In this document: positions 44,352-52,715 of the stretch, one piece after another | Layout: each line of letters begins with the position of its first letter | Position numbering within the stretch: the first letter of the stretch is position 1 | Source of the DNA: Eggerthella sp. YY7918 | GTDB taxonomy: Bacteria; Actinomycetota; Coriobacteriia; Coriobacteriales; Eggerthellaceae | DNA length: 64,000 nt | Reading direction: 5' to 3' | NCBI RefSeq assembly: GCF_000270285.1 | Contig: NC_015738.1 | Span: forward strand, 434,001 to 498,000 | Program-made: the position numbers and the translations under genes | The notes under the pieces: model-generated | The model's input: only the letters and a program-made list of their open reading frames with translations | The model's database searches: none | Told to the model about the DNA's origin: nothing

Positions 44352-45599
44352 TCAGGTGTGGGAGGCGTTGAAGCTCGTGTCTTTGTCTATTGTAGCGCAC
44401 GCTTGTGCTTGCTGCGTCGCGGCGACCTTGTCTACCTGGGCCATAAGTTCGCGTTCGCTTGCGATGTCAGCGGGGTAGGGATAGCGTGCTGCCGCGCGGT
44501 CGAACTTCTCGCGTAACGCGCGGGCCTCTTCAGGATTGTGGTCGGCAAGCAGCGCGGTTGCGTAGTGCGCTCGCAGAAGTGCAGGGTTTGTGCGCATAGC
44601 TTTTGCGATCTGCTGCGTTTCTTTGTCGAAGGGTTCGGGGTTTGCGGGGCGCGTACCCTCCATTAGTTCGCAGAATGCAAGGTCGATTTGCAGAAGTGCC
44701 CGGTGGATGCCGAGCATACCCGTTTCGGCCTCCAAGAGTGCACGGATGGATTGCGCCGCCTCGGTGATGTTGCCCTGGTCAAGCAGCCGCTGGGACGCGA
44801 TGACCGCAACTGATGCAATGACCGGGTTTTTTAGTGCGTCCAGCGAAGAAGGCGGCGCAAACCATGATGCGGGCATGTCTTTAGCTCGGATGCCACGCGC
44901 TTGCTGTTCACTCACTTTTACGATGATCCAAAAGGCTCGCAGTGCTTCGGGACTTTTGCTGGCCGATACGATGTTGCGGCCGTCGTTATCTACGCCGCCA
45001 ATCGAGAGCGGGATGCCATTCATTAAGGCTAGCGCCAGGCCAATGGCGGCGGCAAGCGTGCAGAACAGCGCGACCACACCGGCCGGCGTGATCCAAAGTG
45101 GCGCGCTGTTGCCCACCTGGGTAAGCGCTTCGCTGCGAAGCACAACGGCCGCGATGCCGCAGAGGATAGCCAAAGCAAGGTTCGCCAGCACGCCGCCCAG
45201 GTTGTAGAGCACGTACGGCACGCGTCCATCCACGAGATCGGGCGGGCCAAGCAAGCACTGACCGCCCGTTCCCGCAAGGGAAAAGCGGCGCAGGCGCAAA
45301 CGCCCTTCATCTTTTAACAGCATAAAACTGCCGATGCGAAACGATACGAACCGATATCCTGTTGCCAGGCCCATCACCAGGTGCCCTGCCTCATGCGCGA
45401 TGATTTGCAGCAGGTAGGCAAACGCGATGGCGACGATGAATAACCCAACGAGCAGCACCGTTTCTAGCATGTCGGTCGATCCAATCTTGTTGGCCATGCG
45501 AGCTGCTTGGTAGCCAATGAACGCGCCGATCAGGGCGAACAGGAGAATGACGAGCGCTTTTGTAAGTTTGCTCGATTTAGTCGTATTCGTCTTAGTCAT
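44352..45599 (-). CDS. M50-like membrane metalloprotease with soluble C-terminal region
   Basis: The 415-residue protein has hydrophobic segments at about 13-33 and 45-65 and a zinc motif HEAGH (69-73) within the second membrane region. Two or three further hydrophobic segments lie at about 130-200, and residues about 220-400 are helical and soluble. The second metal-binding element (NxxPxxxxDG in S2P proteases) is only weakly matched by MNGIPLSIGGVDNDG. A TetR-type operator lies about 85 bp upstream, matching one before the MFS gene. The substrate is unknown. Confidence 0.7.
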   Translation of the reverse strand: MTKTNTTKSSKLTKALVILLFALIGAFIGYQAARMANKIGSTDMLETVLLVGLFIVAIAFAYLLQIIAHEAGHLVMGLATGYRFVSFRIGSFMLLKDEGRLRLRRFSLAGTGGQCLLGPPDLVDGRVPYVLYNLGGVLANLALAILCGIAAVVLRSEALTQVGNSAPLWITPAGVVALFCTLAAAIGLALALMNGIPLSIGGVDNDGRNIVSASKSPEALRAFWIIVKVSEQQARGIRAKDMPASWFAPPSSLDALKNPVIASVAVIASQRLLDQGNITEAAQSIRALLEAETGMLGIHRALLQIDLAFCELMEGTRPANPEPFDKETQQIAKAMRTNPALLRAHYATALLADHNPEEARALREKFDRAAARYPYPADIASERELMAQVDKVAATQQAQACATIDKDTSFNASHT

Positions 45600-45682
45600 G
45601 GACGGATCCTTCGGGTGGGAAAGAGGGGGTCGCTTTCATTATGTCATATTCCTCTTGCCAGGTCTGCCGAGTCGCGCTAAGA

Positions 45683-45701
45683 TACATACCGTTGGTATGT
45701 A
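45683..45701. promoter_or_regulatory. TetR-type operator A
   Basis: Arms TACATACC and GGTATGTA flank GTT, upstream of the M50-like gene. The same arm recurs at 47095 before the MFS gene. Confidence 0.65.
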
Positions 45702-45744
45702 ATAGCACGGAGTCCGCAAGCAAACCTGAGCAAAACCTGCTCGA

Positions 45745-45940
45745 TAGGCGCACAGCGCGCACTGCGCACACGCGGCTTGTGTACGGCATACGCGTGCACA
45801 CGCCGCGCACGCACGGTATGCACTGCGCACGTGCAGACGCACGGCACATATTGCGCACGCACTGCAGGCGTGCTGCGCGTACAGTGTGCACACATGGCAA
45901 GCGCAATGCTCACGTGTTGCATACTCGCGACAGGCGCAGT
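45745..45940. other. Alternating purine-pyrimidine GC/AC-rich tract
   Basis: About 200 bp is dominated by TGCGCAC, ACGCGTG, GCACGC and similar steps with almost no longer purine or pyrimidine runs. It is non-coding by appearance (both strands give Cys/Ala/His-rich frames) and ends at parS site 2. Such sequence favours left-handed DNA. The remaining part of the 555-bp gap 45600-46154 holds operator A and parS sites 2 and 3. Confidence 0.6.
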
Positions 45941-45955
45941 GTTTCACGTGAAACA
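45940..45955. other. parS site 2
   Basis: Perfect TGTTTCACGTGAAACA directly after the alternating tract. Confidence 0.9.
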
Positions 45956-46079
45956 TTCGTTCGATGACGTTGGGTTTGCGAAACAGGATGTAAAACGGGT
46001 GATCGCAAGGGGAGCAGGCTTTTGCGAGATCTTGCCATAAAAGCAAGTGCGAGACTTTTGCAAAATGTGGGTTCTTCGC

Positions 46080-46095
46080 TGTTTCACGTGAAACA
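46080..46095. other. parS site 3
   Basis: Perfect TGTTTCACGTGAAACA, 140 bp from site 2 and 60 bp before the TetR start. Confidence 0.9.
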
Positions 46096-46154
46096 TTTGT
46101 TCGTTCATCAACGAGATGGCGACGGAAGACGATAAGGCGAGAAAGAGGGTCGGA

Positions 46155-46847
46155 ATGGCGCGCAACAAGCATCCCGAGGAAACGGTTAACCGCATCCTTG
46201 ACGTGGCGCTCAAGCTCTTCTTCGAGAAGGGCTACGACAACACGAGCATCCAAGACATCATCGACGGTCTGGGCGGCCTCACAAAGGGAGCGGTCTACCA
46301 CCATTTCAAATCGAAAGAAGACATTCTGTCCGCCGCGATGGATCGTGAGAACGCCGGACTGTATCAGGAGATGGAGCGCGTTCGCGATGATCCCTCAATG
46401 ACTGGCCTTGAGAAGCTCCAGGCCTTGTACGAGGTATCTATCGATGGTCCGCAGTTGCCTATGAGCGCCGAAATGGCCATTGATCCGGACCCGGTGAAGA
46501 ATGCGCGCCTTTTGGGCATGCAGTTCCAGTCTGTTACCGAAGAAGCGGTGCCGTTGTATGTCGAACCCATCATCCGGCAGGGCATGGAGGACGGCACGAT
46601 TCACACCGAGCACCCGCAGGAGATGGCCGAGGTTATCGTGCTGCTGGCGAACCTCTGGGTGAGTCCGATGTTCCGCATGACCGACGCCGAGCACCTGCTT
46701 CGTCGCCTCGACTACTACGTGAACTTGCTGCACCTGCTGGGTGCCGACGTGCAGCCTGGACGCATCACCGGCGTACTTGAGGATTTCCGGAGCGGCTACG
46801 AGCGGAATCTGCAGGTCGTACAAGGCGAGGGGGAGGAGGAAGCGTGA
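46155..46847 (+). CDS. TetR/AcrR family regulator
   Basis: The 230-residue protein has an N-terminal TetR helix-turn-helix (ILDVALKLFFEKGYDNTSIQ, then GLTKGAVYHHFKSKEDIL) and a variable helical ligand domain. The start at 46155 was preferred for GAGGGTCGGA; an ATG 39 bp upstream is possible. It lies between operators A and B and immediately before the MFS gene, so it most likely represses that exporter and perhaps the M50-like gene. The ligand is unknown. Confidence 0.92.
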   Translation: MARNKHPEETVNRILDVALKLFFEKGYDNTSIQDIIDGLGGLTKGAVYHHFKSKEDILSAAMDRENAGLYQEMERVRDDPSMTGLEKLQALYEVSIDGPQLPMSAEMAIDPDPVKNARLLGMQFQSVTEEAVPLYVEPIIRQGMEDGTIHTEHPQEMAEVIVLLANLWVSPMFRMTDAEHLLRRLDYYVNLLHLLGADVQPGRITGVLEDFRSGYERNLQVVQGEGEEEA

Positions 46848-46959
46848 GCGTCGAAGCATGAGCGTGGAACATGCGGCGATGAGGAAGAGTGATGCCAATC
46901 GGACATTTCGTTAGGCCCCTCGTCGGCTTGTAGTGTTGGTCCCCACTGTTGGTCCCCGT

Positions 46960-46975
46960 TGTTTCACGTGAAACA
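46960..46975. other. parS site 4
   Basis: Perfect TGTTTCACGTGAAACA in the 287-bp gap between the TetR and MFS genes. Confidence 0.9.
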
Positions 46976-47094
46976 TTTGTACGCTATTGTGACAATCTTC
47001 GCATGACTCATTTTTACTGCCCTGAGTGGTGTGTATTGCTGGGAGCGCGCCCCCGGCTTGCCTCGCCCCCTGCGGGCATCTTTTTTAACCTAGA

Positions 47095-47118
47095 TACATA
47101 CCAACCGAAGGTATGATA
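47095..47118. promoter_or_regulatory. TetR-type operator B
   Basis: Arms TACATACC and GGTATGATA lie 7 nt apart, 17 bp before the MFS start codon. The half-site is that of operator A with a wider spacer. Confidence 0.6.
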
Positions 47119-47134
47119 AAAGAAAGGAAGCATC

Positions 47135-48421
47135 ATGGCATCATTGCTCAATCGCTCGTTTATCTCGGTGGTCATCGTGCAGATTGCGTCGCTGTTCGGC
47201 GATGCGGTGCTGCGGTTTGCACTGCCGCTGTACGTGCTGAACCTCACAGGGTCGGCCGCGCTTATGGGCGCGGTGGCGGCCGCGGCGTGGGTTCCCTACA
47301 TCGTGCTCACGCCCATTGGCGGGGTAGCGGCCGACCGCGTGAACAAGAAACGCATCATGGCCTCGCTCGACGTGCTGCTAGCCCTGACTTGCGCCGCGTA
47401 CCTGGTGTTCGAAGGCGTTATCGACATCATTGGCCTCTCCATCTTTGCGCTTATCATTCTGTATGCTGCGCAGAGCGTGTATCAGCCCACGGTGCAAGCG
47501 GCGGTGCCGTTCATCGTGCCGCGCGAGAGCATCGTGCGCGCTACGGCCATTGTGAGCCAGATCAGCGCGCTGTCGGGACTCATCGGGCCGGTCATTGGTG
47601 GGCTTGTGTTCGGCCTCTTCGGTATCGAGCCGGTGGTCGTGGTGTCAGGTGTGGCGTTTGCGCTATCAGCCACGCTCATCGTGCTGTTCGTGCGTATCCC
47701 ACGCGACGCCATTGAGCGCAGCGACGTGGGCGTCGTCCGCACCGTGGTGCGCGACATCGCCGAGAGCTTCGCCTTCTTGCGCCATGACCGGCCCGTCATT
47801 CTCAAGGTCATCTTGCTGGTGGCCGGCATCAACCTTACGCTGACGGCGTTCATCCTCATCGGCGCACCCGTTACCGTCACCCAGATCCTTGGGCTGCCGA
47901 ACCAGTTCATGGGCTTTGCCGAAGGTGCGATGGCGCTCGGAGGTTTGGTCGGCGGCATCACAGTGGGCGTGCTAGCGAAGCGTCTCAAGCTCGAACGCGC
48001 TGGAGTGTTGTTGCTGCTGGCGGCTGCGGCGCTGCTGCCGATGGCCATAGTGCTGGGCGTGCCGATGGATCCGATGCTCGGCTACGGCATCTTCGTGGCC
48101 AGCCTGTTCGTGTGCATGGCGTGCGCCACCATGTTCAGCATCCAGTGCATTTCGTTCGTGCAGCTGGAAACGCCGGGGCACCTGGTGGGGAAGGTGATCG
48201 CGCTGGCCATGTCACTCGCAAACTGCGCGCAGCCCGTAGGCCAGCTCGTGTACGGTGGTCTGTTCGACGCCCTGCGCGGCGATCTGGTGCTGGTGGCGCT
48301 GGGCACTGCTGCTGTGTCGTTCATCATCGGGCTAATCACCTGGCGCGTCCTCACCCGCGGCCTGCGCGAGATTGCGGAAGCATCTACGGAATCTCAAATG
48401 GAAAACTCGATAGCCCACTAA
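47135..48421 (+). CDS. MFS transporter, macrolide-efflux-like
   Basis: The 428-residue protein has about 12 hydrophobic segments. It begins LNRSFISVVIVQIASLFGDA, with FALPLYVLNLTGSAALMG and GGVAADRVNKKRIM for the loop 2-3 motif, the pattern of MFS_3/MefA-like exporters. The ATG follows AAGGAAG. Regulation by the adjacent TetR is likely because a TACATACC/GGTATG operator overlaps its promoter region. Substrates are unknown. Confidence 0.9.
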   Translation: MASLLNRSFISVVIVQIASLFGDAVLRFALPLYVLNLTGSAALMGAVAAAAWVPYIVLTPIGGVAADRVNKKRIMASLDVLLALTCAAYLVFEGVIDIIGLSIFALIILYAAQSVYQPTVQAAVPFIVPRESIVRATAIVSQISALSGLIGPVIGGLVFGLFGIEPVVVVSGVAFALSATLIVLFVRIPRDAIERSDVGVVRTVVRDIAESFAFLRHDRPVILKVILLVAGINLTLTAFILIGAPVTVTQILGLPNQFMGFAEGAMALGGLVGGITVGVLAKRLKLERAGVLLLLAAAALLPMAIVLGVPMDPMLGYGIFVASLFVCMACATMFSIQCISFVQLETPGHLVGKVIALAMSLANCAQPVGQLVYGGLFDALRGDLVLVALGTAAVSFIIGLITWRVLTRGLREIAEASTESQMENSIAH

Positions 48422-48431
48422 GTCCTCTGAA

Positions 48432-48447
48432 TGTTTCACGTGAAACA
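48432..48447. other. parS site 5
   Basis: Perfect TGTTTCACGTGAAACA, 11 bp after the MFS stop codon. Confidence 0.9.
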
Positions 48448-48487
48448 TTCAGTGAAAACGACACTTAGGATAGCCTGGTCACATATC

Positions 48488-48517
48488 TTGTTCATGATAC
48501 CTTCCCTGTCGTATAAT
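48488..48517 (+). promoter_or_regulatory. Promoter of a putative antisense RNA
   Basis: TTGTTC (48488) and consensus TATAAT (48512) are separated by 18 bp, pointing at the 3' end of the small hydrophobic gene on the opposite strand. Confidence 0.5.
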
Positions 48518-48523
48518 GCAGGC

Positions 48524-48620
48524 GAGCCGCAGGGAGCGCTAACTCCCCACGGCTCTCGGACTTGCTTCAGCGGTTCGGATTTTCTTATTTATGCCTCGGT
48601 TCGTCCCCTTGAGACGACCG
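48524..48620 (+). ncRNA. Putative antisense RNA to the small hydrophobic gene
   Basis: Downstream of the TATAAT lies a hairpin (GAGCCG...GGAG / CTCC...CGGCTC, about 48523-48556) and then sequence ending in TTTTCTTATTT. A transcript running past about 48585 would be complementary to the end of the convergent small gene. Its existence is inferred from promoter position only. Confidence 0.35.
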
Positions 48621-48842
48621 GGGCGAATCTTTTAGCAGCGCTTGAAGAACCAACGCCGCTACCCCAATCATGAGGCCGCCACATGCGACCATCAAACTGA
48701 GAACCTGCAAGATCACTCCGATAAAGGCAAGCGTAGAATCATCCATTGAGGACACTGACCAGCCGGCTCTTGAACCTTCCGGCAAGGCGCACCATACGAC
48801 CTGACGTGCGCTCGCGCGTGTCAAAACAGTGCTAAACAGCAT
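48585..48842 (-). CDS. Small hydrophobic peptide, holin-like/type I toxin-like
   Basis: The C-terminal 53 residues begin MDDSTLAFIGVILQVL (start at 48746). They hold one hydrophobic helix (LSLMVACGGLMIGVAALVL) followed by a charged tail (KDSPRSSQGDEPRHK). That is the shape of TxpA/BsrG-type and holin-like toxins (…LxLMxxFGxxxxxLxxLV…). The frame extends to an ATG at 48842 that lies in a perfect palindrome after AAAGGAG, so the true start is uncertain. A convergent promoter on the other strand could make an antisense RNA. No relatives could be checked. Confidence 0.45.
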   Translation of the reverse strand: MLFSTVLTRASARQVVWCALPEGSRAGWSVSSMDDSTLAFIGVILQVLSLMVACGGLMIGVAALVLQALLKDSPRSSQGDEPRHK

Positions 48843-48854
48843 ATATGCTGTTTA
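48833..48854. promoter_or_regulatory. Perfect 22-bp palindrome at the small-gene start
   Basis: TAAACAGCATA is followed by its exact complement TATGCTGTTTA. It overlaps the upstream candidate ATG of the hydrophobic gene, so it could be an operator or an RNA hairpin that hides the start. From 48855 to 49263 nothing else is recognised. Confidence 0.6.
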
Positions 48855-49263
48855 CTCCTTTATCTAGAATAGGAATCGGGTTGAAAAGGGGTGCGTTCCT
48901 CTCCGTTTGGACAAGTCCTACCCTCATGGTAGTGCTCTCTTCCAGCGGATATATGGCGTGCAACACTGTCATTTGCCAACAAAATCTCACGCAGCTCTAG
49001 CCTAAAGCTTCCACAAATCCAGCCGGATCCTCATACGTTTCCAACGTAAATCAAGCGAAAACCCAGCACGCCTGGTGAAAGAGTTACATACCTCTGCTTT
49101 AACAGACGAAAAATTGTTGTCAGGATTCGTTGGGAAGCGGAAGTTGCATGCAGTATAAAGCGGGACGGATTCTCGCTCTTCTTTTACCAGCTGCCTTGTA
49201 TTGCTTGGGTTTTGCTGTCGAGTGGGCTGGTCCATGGTATTATCGCGCCGGGAGGGTGATTGC

Positions 49264-50727
49264 GTGGAGGCAGGAAAGCAAACAGAAGCAACGGCTCGTC
49301 CGCGAAAGGCAGAGGGTCTCTTCCTTATTGCGGGCATTGCCTATTGGAGCTATGTCAACCTGCTCTTCTCCTCTTCAAGCATTCATCCTGTTAACGTTAT
49401 AGCCGAGCCTGATGCCGTTTGGTTCTTCTCTCTTTTCGGCAATCTATTTGCGCTGCTTTTGGTGGCGTTGCGGCCGCGACGCGCCGGAGGAATTGTTGCC
49501 AATTCCGGATGGGTAGTAGTGTCGTGCTCGTTCGTCGTCGTAGGCGCGCTTATGCTGTTCGCAATTGCACAGAACATGCTTGATGCGCGACTGTTGCCGC
49601 TTGCAGGTGCACTTGCGGGCTTCGGAACAGGCTTCACCTTCGTATTCTTTGCAGAACTGTTTGCAGGCATGAAATTGCAGATGGTGTTGCTTTACTCGGG
49701 GGCGCAACAGTTGTTCGGCGTGCTGCTTTATCTTGCAATAGCCACGTTGATGCCTCTTGCGGTGCTCGTGCTTATAGTGGCCCTTGTCGTATGTCAAAGC
49801 GTACTTTTTGCAAAAATAGGTGCACGTACTGCCAACTATGAATCGCGCACCGTTCTTTCATCTTGGTCGTCAGGAACTTCGGCGCTCGCCTTCTTCGTTG
49901 CAGCGGCGCTGCTGGTTGGTGGATGCTACGGATTTGTTCGTGCACTGACACTCGATTTCGCCTTGCAGGTGGCACCCGCTCCCATCGATACGCTGGGCGG
50001 TCTGGGCGGCGGTGCGCTGCTCATACTGAGCGCGCTGCTGTTTATCAAGAAGAATCCGCTGGACTACTTGTATCAAATCGCCGTTCCCGTGCTTGCGCTG
50101 GGGCTGCTCGCCGTGCCGTTGCTTGCTTCAGGCATCGCGGCAGCCTTGCCCATTTTGCTGACCTGTTCGTCGTACTTTTATGGTCTACTCTGGTTCTTTA
50201 TCGTTGTTGCTAGCATTGGATCGGATACGCCCCTTACCAGATTTGCTGCCATAGCCTTTTTCTGTTTCCAGCTTGGCCAGCTGGGGGGCGACGCATTGGG
50301 TTTTGTTGTACCGAACGTGCCGACAGGCGCCTATGCCATCAGTATGGTTGCCCTGTTCTCCATCGTCATCATTCTGGTGCTTGCGCTCTCGCGGCAGAAA
50401 AAAGCCGAGATGAGCATGCTTCAGAAGGCGGAAGAAGAACAGTTTGAACTTGGCTGCGAGCGCGTGGCTGTTCGGCATGATCTTACGCAGCGCGAAAGCG
50501 AGGTATTCCGTTTGCTCGCTCTTGGCGTGAATGCGAAGCAGATTGCGAAACGGCTCGTGCTCTCGGAGAATACGGTCAAAACGCATGTCCGGCATGTATA
50601 TCAGAAACTCGGCATCCATTCGCGCGAGGAAATCGACAATTTACTGGCAAGCGAAGTGTCCGATATCGCGCGCGACGAAGCGCCGCTTCCCCTTCCATTT
50701 CACGATAAGAAGCCTTTGAACAGGTGA
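49264..50727 (+). CDS. LuxR-family regulator with N-terminal membrane domain
   Basis: The 487-residue protein has about 12 hydrophobic segments (residues about 25-385) and a C-terminal LuxR helix-turn-helix (LTQRESEVFRLLALGVNAKQ, then SENTVKTHVRHVYQKLGIHS). The GTG start follows GGGAGGG; longer in-frame starts lack a ribosome site. It stands about 160 bp before a Tat-exported flavoprotein reductase on the same strand and probably controls it. It has the same architecture as the regulator at 11632 but a different neighbour set. Confidence 0.88.
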   Translation: MEAGKQTEATARPRKAEGLFLIAGIAYWSYVNLLFSSSSIHPVNVIAEPDAVWFFSLFGNLFALLLVALRPRRAGGIVANSGWVVVSCSFVVVGALMLFAIAQNMLDARLLPLAGALAGFGTGFTFVFFAELFAGMKLQMVLLYSGAQQLFGVLLYLAIATLMPLAVLVLIVALVVCQSVLFAKIGARTANYESRTVLSSWSSGTSALAFFVAAALLVGGCYGFVRALTLDFALQVAPAPIDTLGGLGGGALLILSALLFIKKNPLDYLYQIAVPVLALGLLAVPLLASGIAAALPILLTCSSYFYGLLWFFIVVASIGSDTPLTRFAAIAFFCFQLGQLGGDALGFVVPNVPTGAYAISMVALFSIVIILVLALSRQKKAEMSMLQKAEEEQFELGCERVAVRHDLTQRESEVFRLLALGVNAKQIAKRLVLSENTVKTHVRHVYQKLGIHSREEIDNLLASEVSDIARDEAPLPLPFHDKKPLNR

Positions 50728-50734
50728 TTTAAAA

Positions 50735-50766
50735 CTCACCCTCCGATGGTGAGCGATCTTTTTCTC
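50735..50766 (+). terminator. Weak intrinsic terminator
   Basis: CTCACC and GGTGAG form a 6-bp stem followed by a T-rich tail (TCTTTTTCTC) after the LuxR stop. Confidence 0.5.
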
Positions 50767-50889
50767 AAATCATCAGCCCTGCGCGAGTGACGCGAGCATG
50801 CACCTGAGCCATGATTTCCCTCGACGACGCACGGTCGTCAGGCATGTCGGATGACGCGCTGAATGTAAATGTTTGAGAGGGAGAAAAGT

Positions 50890-52647
50890 ATGCAGCGAGA
50901 AAACATCAACACGCAAAACAATCCAGCACCACGAGGCGGCATTGATCGTCGCAGTTTTTTGAAGGGTACGGCAGCGCTGGGCGCGGTTGCGGCGCTTGGG
51001 ACGCTTGCCGGATGCGCATCGAAGAGCGCCGACGAAACGGCTCCCACTAAAACGGCTGGCGAAGGTGGAGCCACAGACGGCACCATGACGGCGCAGGCGG
51101 CTCAACAGAAGTGGTCGTTCGAGATTCCCCCTGAGTCTATCGCGGACGATCAAATTGCCGAAACGATCGAAGACGATGTGATTGTCGTCGGTGCGGGCGT
51201 TTCGGGTCTTGTTACCGCCCTGTCAGCCGCCGAAGCCGGAGCCTCTGTCACCCTTATCTGCGCAGGTACTGCTCCCGTTGCCCGCGGCGGTACCTTCCAC
51301 GCTTTCAAAAGCACTCTTCTTCAGGAAGTTGGCTTGGGTAGCCCGTATGACGGTATCATCGGCGAATTCTTCAAAAAGGAGATGATGGCGGCAAACTGGA
51401 ATATCGACCAGCGCAAATGGTACAAGTTCTATCACAACAGCGAAGAAGCCATGAACTGGCTGCTTGAGAAAATGAAGTCAGCAGGTCACACCTGCGTAAT
51501 CGAAAACTTTGTTCCCGATGGCAATGCCGGAGTGAACACGAGCGTGGTTGGTGGGCACAGCTTTATGGGCGGCGAGATTGTCTCGACGGGCATGGGCGGC
51601 CCTCTTGTTACTAGCACGCTTGTAGCTGAAGGTGAAAAGGCGGGTGTGACCTACCTTTATTCGACAACGGCACGCCAACTTGTCCGGGATGATGACGGTG
51701 CGGGCCGCGTAAGTGCTGTCATTGCCGAGCGATCCGACGGGACATTCGCCAAGTTTGTTGCCAGTAAAGGTATCGTGCTTGCAACGGGCGACTTTTCTGG
51801 CGATAAGGAAATGGTGGCAAAATACTGCCCGAGCGTTCTGCCGTTTTTGCTGGAAAACAAAGACACCTACGATGCGCAGTTTCAGTTTGGCGGTCTGATG
51901 CCGGGCGACGGGCAGAAGATGGGGCTTTGGATTGGTGCCGCATGGCAGCACGCCGAACAGTGCACGCCCATGGTGTTCACGGGTGGGCCGACCGCAACGG
52001 CATCGCCTCAGACGGGCTTGCTCATGGACGCGCATGGTGAGAGGTTTGGCAACGAGGATATGACCAACAGTTTCTTGGCGAATGCGCTTTTGCAATTGCC
52101 GGATCAAGCAGCCTATGGCATCTGGGACGCATCGGCCGCTTCGCAGTTCAAATGGCCAGCAGCTGGGCCGTACGGATCGGGGACGATGGAGCCTGCCGAT
52201 GCGATTGCGGCATGGGAAGCTGCGTGCGAACAGAAAAACGCAGTTCTGGTGAAAGGCGACACGGTCGAAGACGTTGCGCAGAAGTTGGGACTTCCCGTTG
52301 AAGCGACGAAGGCCACTGTCGATCGGTACACCCAGCTTGCCGAGGCGGGTGCCGATGAAGACTTCTTTAAGCGCTCCGAACTTCTGAATCCCATCAAGGA
52401 AGCGCCGTTCTACGGCATGAAGTACAAAGGCGAAGACATGCTTACCATCATGGGCGGTCTGCGTACGAATGCCAACATGCAGGTATGCGACGAAAACGAC
52501 GAACCCATCGAGGGCCTGTACAACGTCGGCACCATGGTGGGCGATATGTACAGCAACCTCTACACCTTGCTTGTGCCCGGCTTTAATTTGGGCGGAACGT
52601 GTTTGACATTCGGCTATCTTACCGGTCGCGCACTTGCCCAAAAGTAA
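50890..52647 (+). CDS. Tat-exported FAD-dependent fumarate-reductase-like flavoprotein
   Basis: The 585-residue protein has a twin-arginine signal (DRRSFLKGTAALGAVAALG) ending at a lipobox-like LAGC, so it is exported folded and may be lipid-anchored. The FAD motif VIVVGAGVSGLVTALSAAEAG is at about 97-117, followed by the fumarate reductase substrate and cap domains and a C-terminal GLYNVGTMVGDMYS. There is no CxxCH haem-binding motif, unlike flavocytochrome c, so a separate electron donor is needed. The start follows GGGAGAAAAG. The acceptor is unknown. Confidence 0.9.
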   Translation: MQRENINTQNNPAPRGGIDRRSFLKGTAALGAVAALGTLAGCASKSADETAPTKTAGEGGATDGTMTAQAAQQKWSFEIPPESIADDQIAETIEDDVIVVGAGVSGLVTALSAAEAGASVTLICAGTAPVARGGTFHAFKSTLLQEVGLGSPYDGIIGEFFKKEMMAANWNIDQRKWYKFYHNSEEAMNWLLEKMKSAGHTCVIENFVPDGNAGVNTSVVGGHSFMGGEIVSTGMGGPLVTSTLVAEGEKAGVTYLYSTTARQLVRDDDGAGRVSAVIAERSDGTFAKFVASKGIVLATGDFSGDKEMVAKYCPSVLPFLLENKDTYDAQFQFGGLMPGDGQKMGLWIGAAWQHAEQCTPMVFTGGPTATASPQTGLLMDAHGERFGNEDMTNSFLANALLQLPDQAAYGIWDASAASQFKWPAAGPYGSGTMEPADAIAAWEAACEQKNAVLVKGDTVEDVAQKLGLPVEATKATVDRYTQLAEAGADEDFFKRSELLNPIKEAPFYGMKYKGEDMLTIMGGLRTNANMQVCDENDEPIEGLYNVGTMVGDMYSNLYTLLVPGFNLGGTCLTFGYLTGRALAQK

Positions 52648-52661
52648 AAAACTTTGCTAAA

Positions 52662-52697
52662 ACGAGGCGCACCGCACTCCCAAGCGGTGCGCCTCGT
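52662..52697. terminator. Bidirectional terminator
   Basis: A 14-bp perfect stem (core GAGGCGCACCGC with GCGGTGCGCCTC) lies between convergent genes; a T6 run follows on the minus-strand side. Confidence 0.75.
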
Positions 52698-52715
52698 GTG
52701 TTCTCAAAAGGTCCG

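Noticed and set aside
46116-46154. Upstream ATG as the TetR start
   Set aside because: It lacks a good ribosome site, while the ATG at 46155 follows GAGGGTCGGA and starts close to the conserved helix-turn-helix as usual. It remains an alternative.
45639-46304. A Cys/Ala-rich 221-codon minus-strand frame
   Set aside because: It crosses the alternating purine-pyrimidine tract, two parS sites and an operator; its composition reflects the TGCGCAC repeats and it has no ribosome site.
43837-48447. Replication origin at the parS cluster
   Set aside because: I found no DnaA-box cluster (TTATCCACA type), no AT-rich unwinding region and no dnaA, dnaN or gidB genes, so oriC is not placed here.
48431-48673. 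An 80-codon plus-strand frame after the MFS gene
   Set aside because: It starts inside parS site 5, has no ribosome site and overlaps the putative antisense RNA region; its translation has no recognisable features.
50890-52647. Flavocytochrome c with haem-binding domain
   Set aside because: No CxxCH motif occurs anywhere in the protein.
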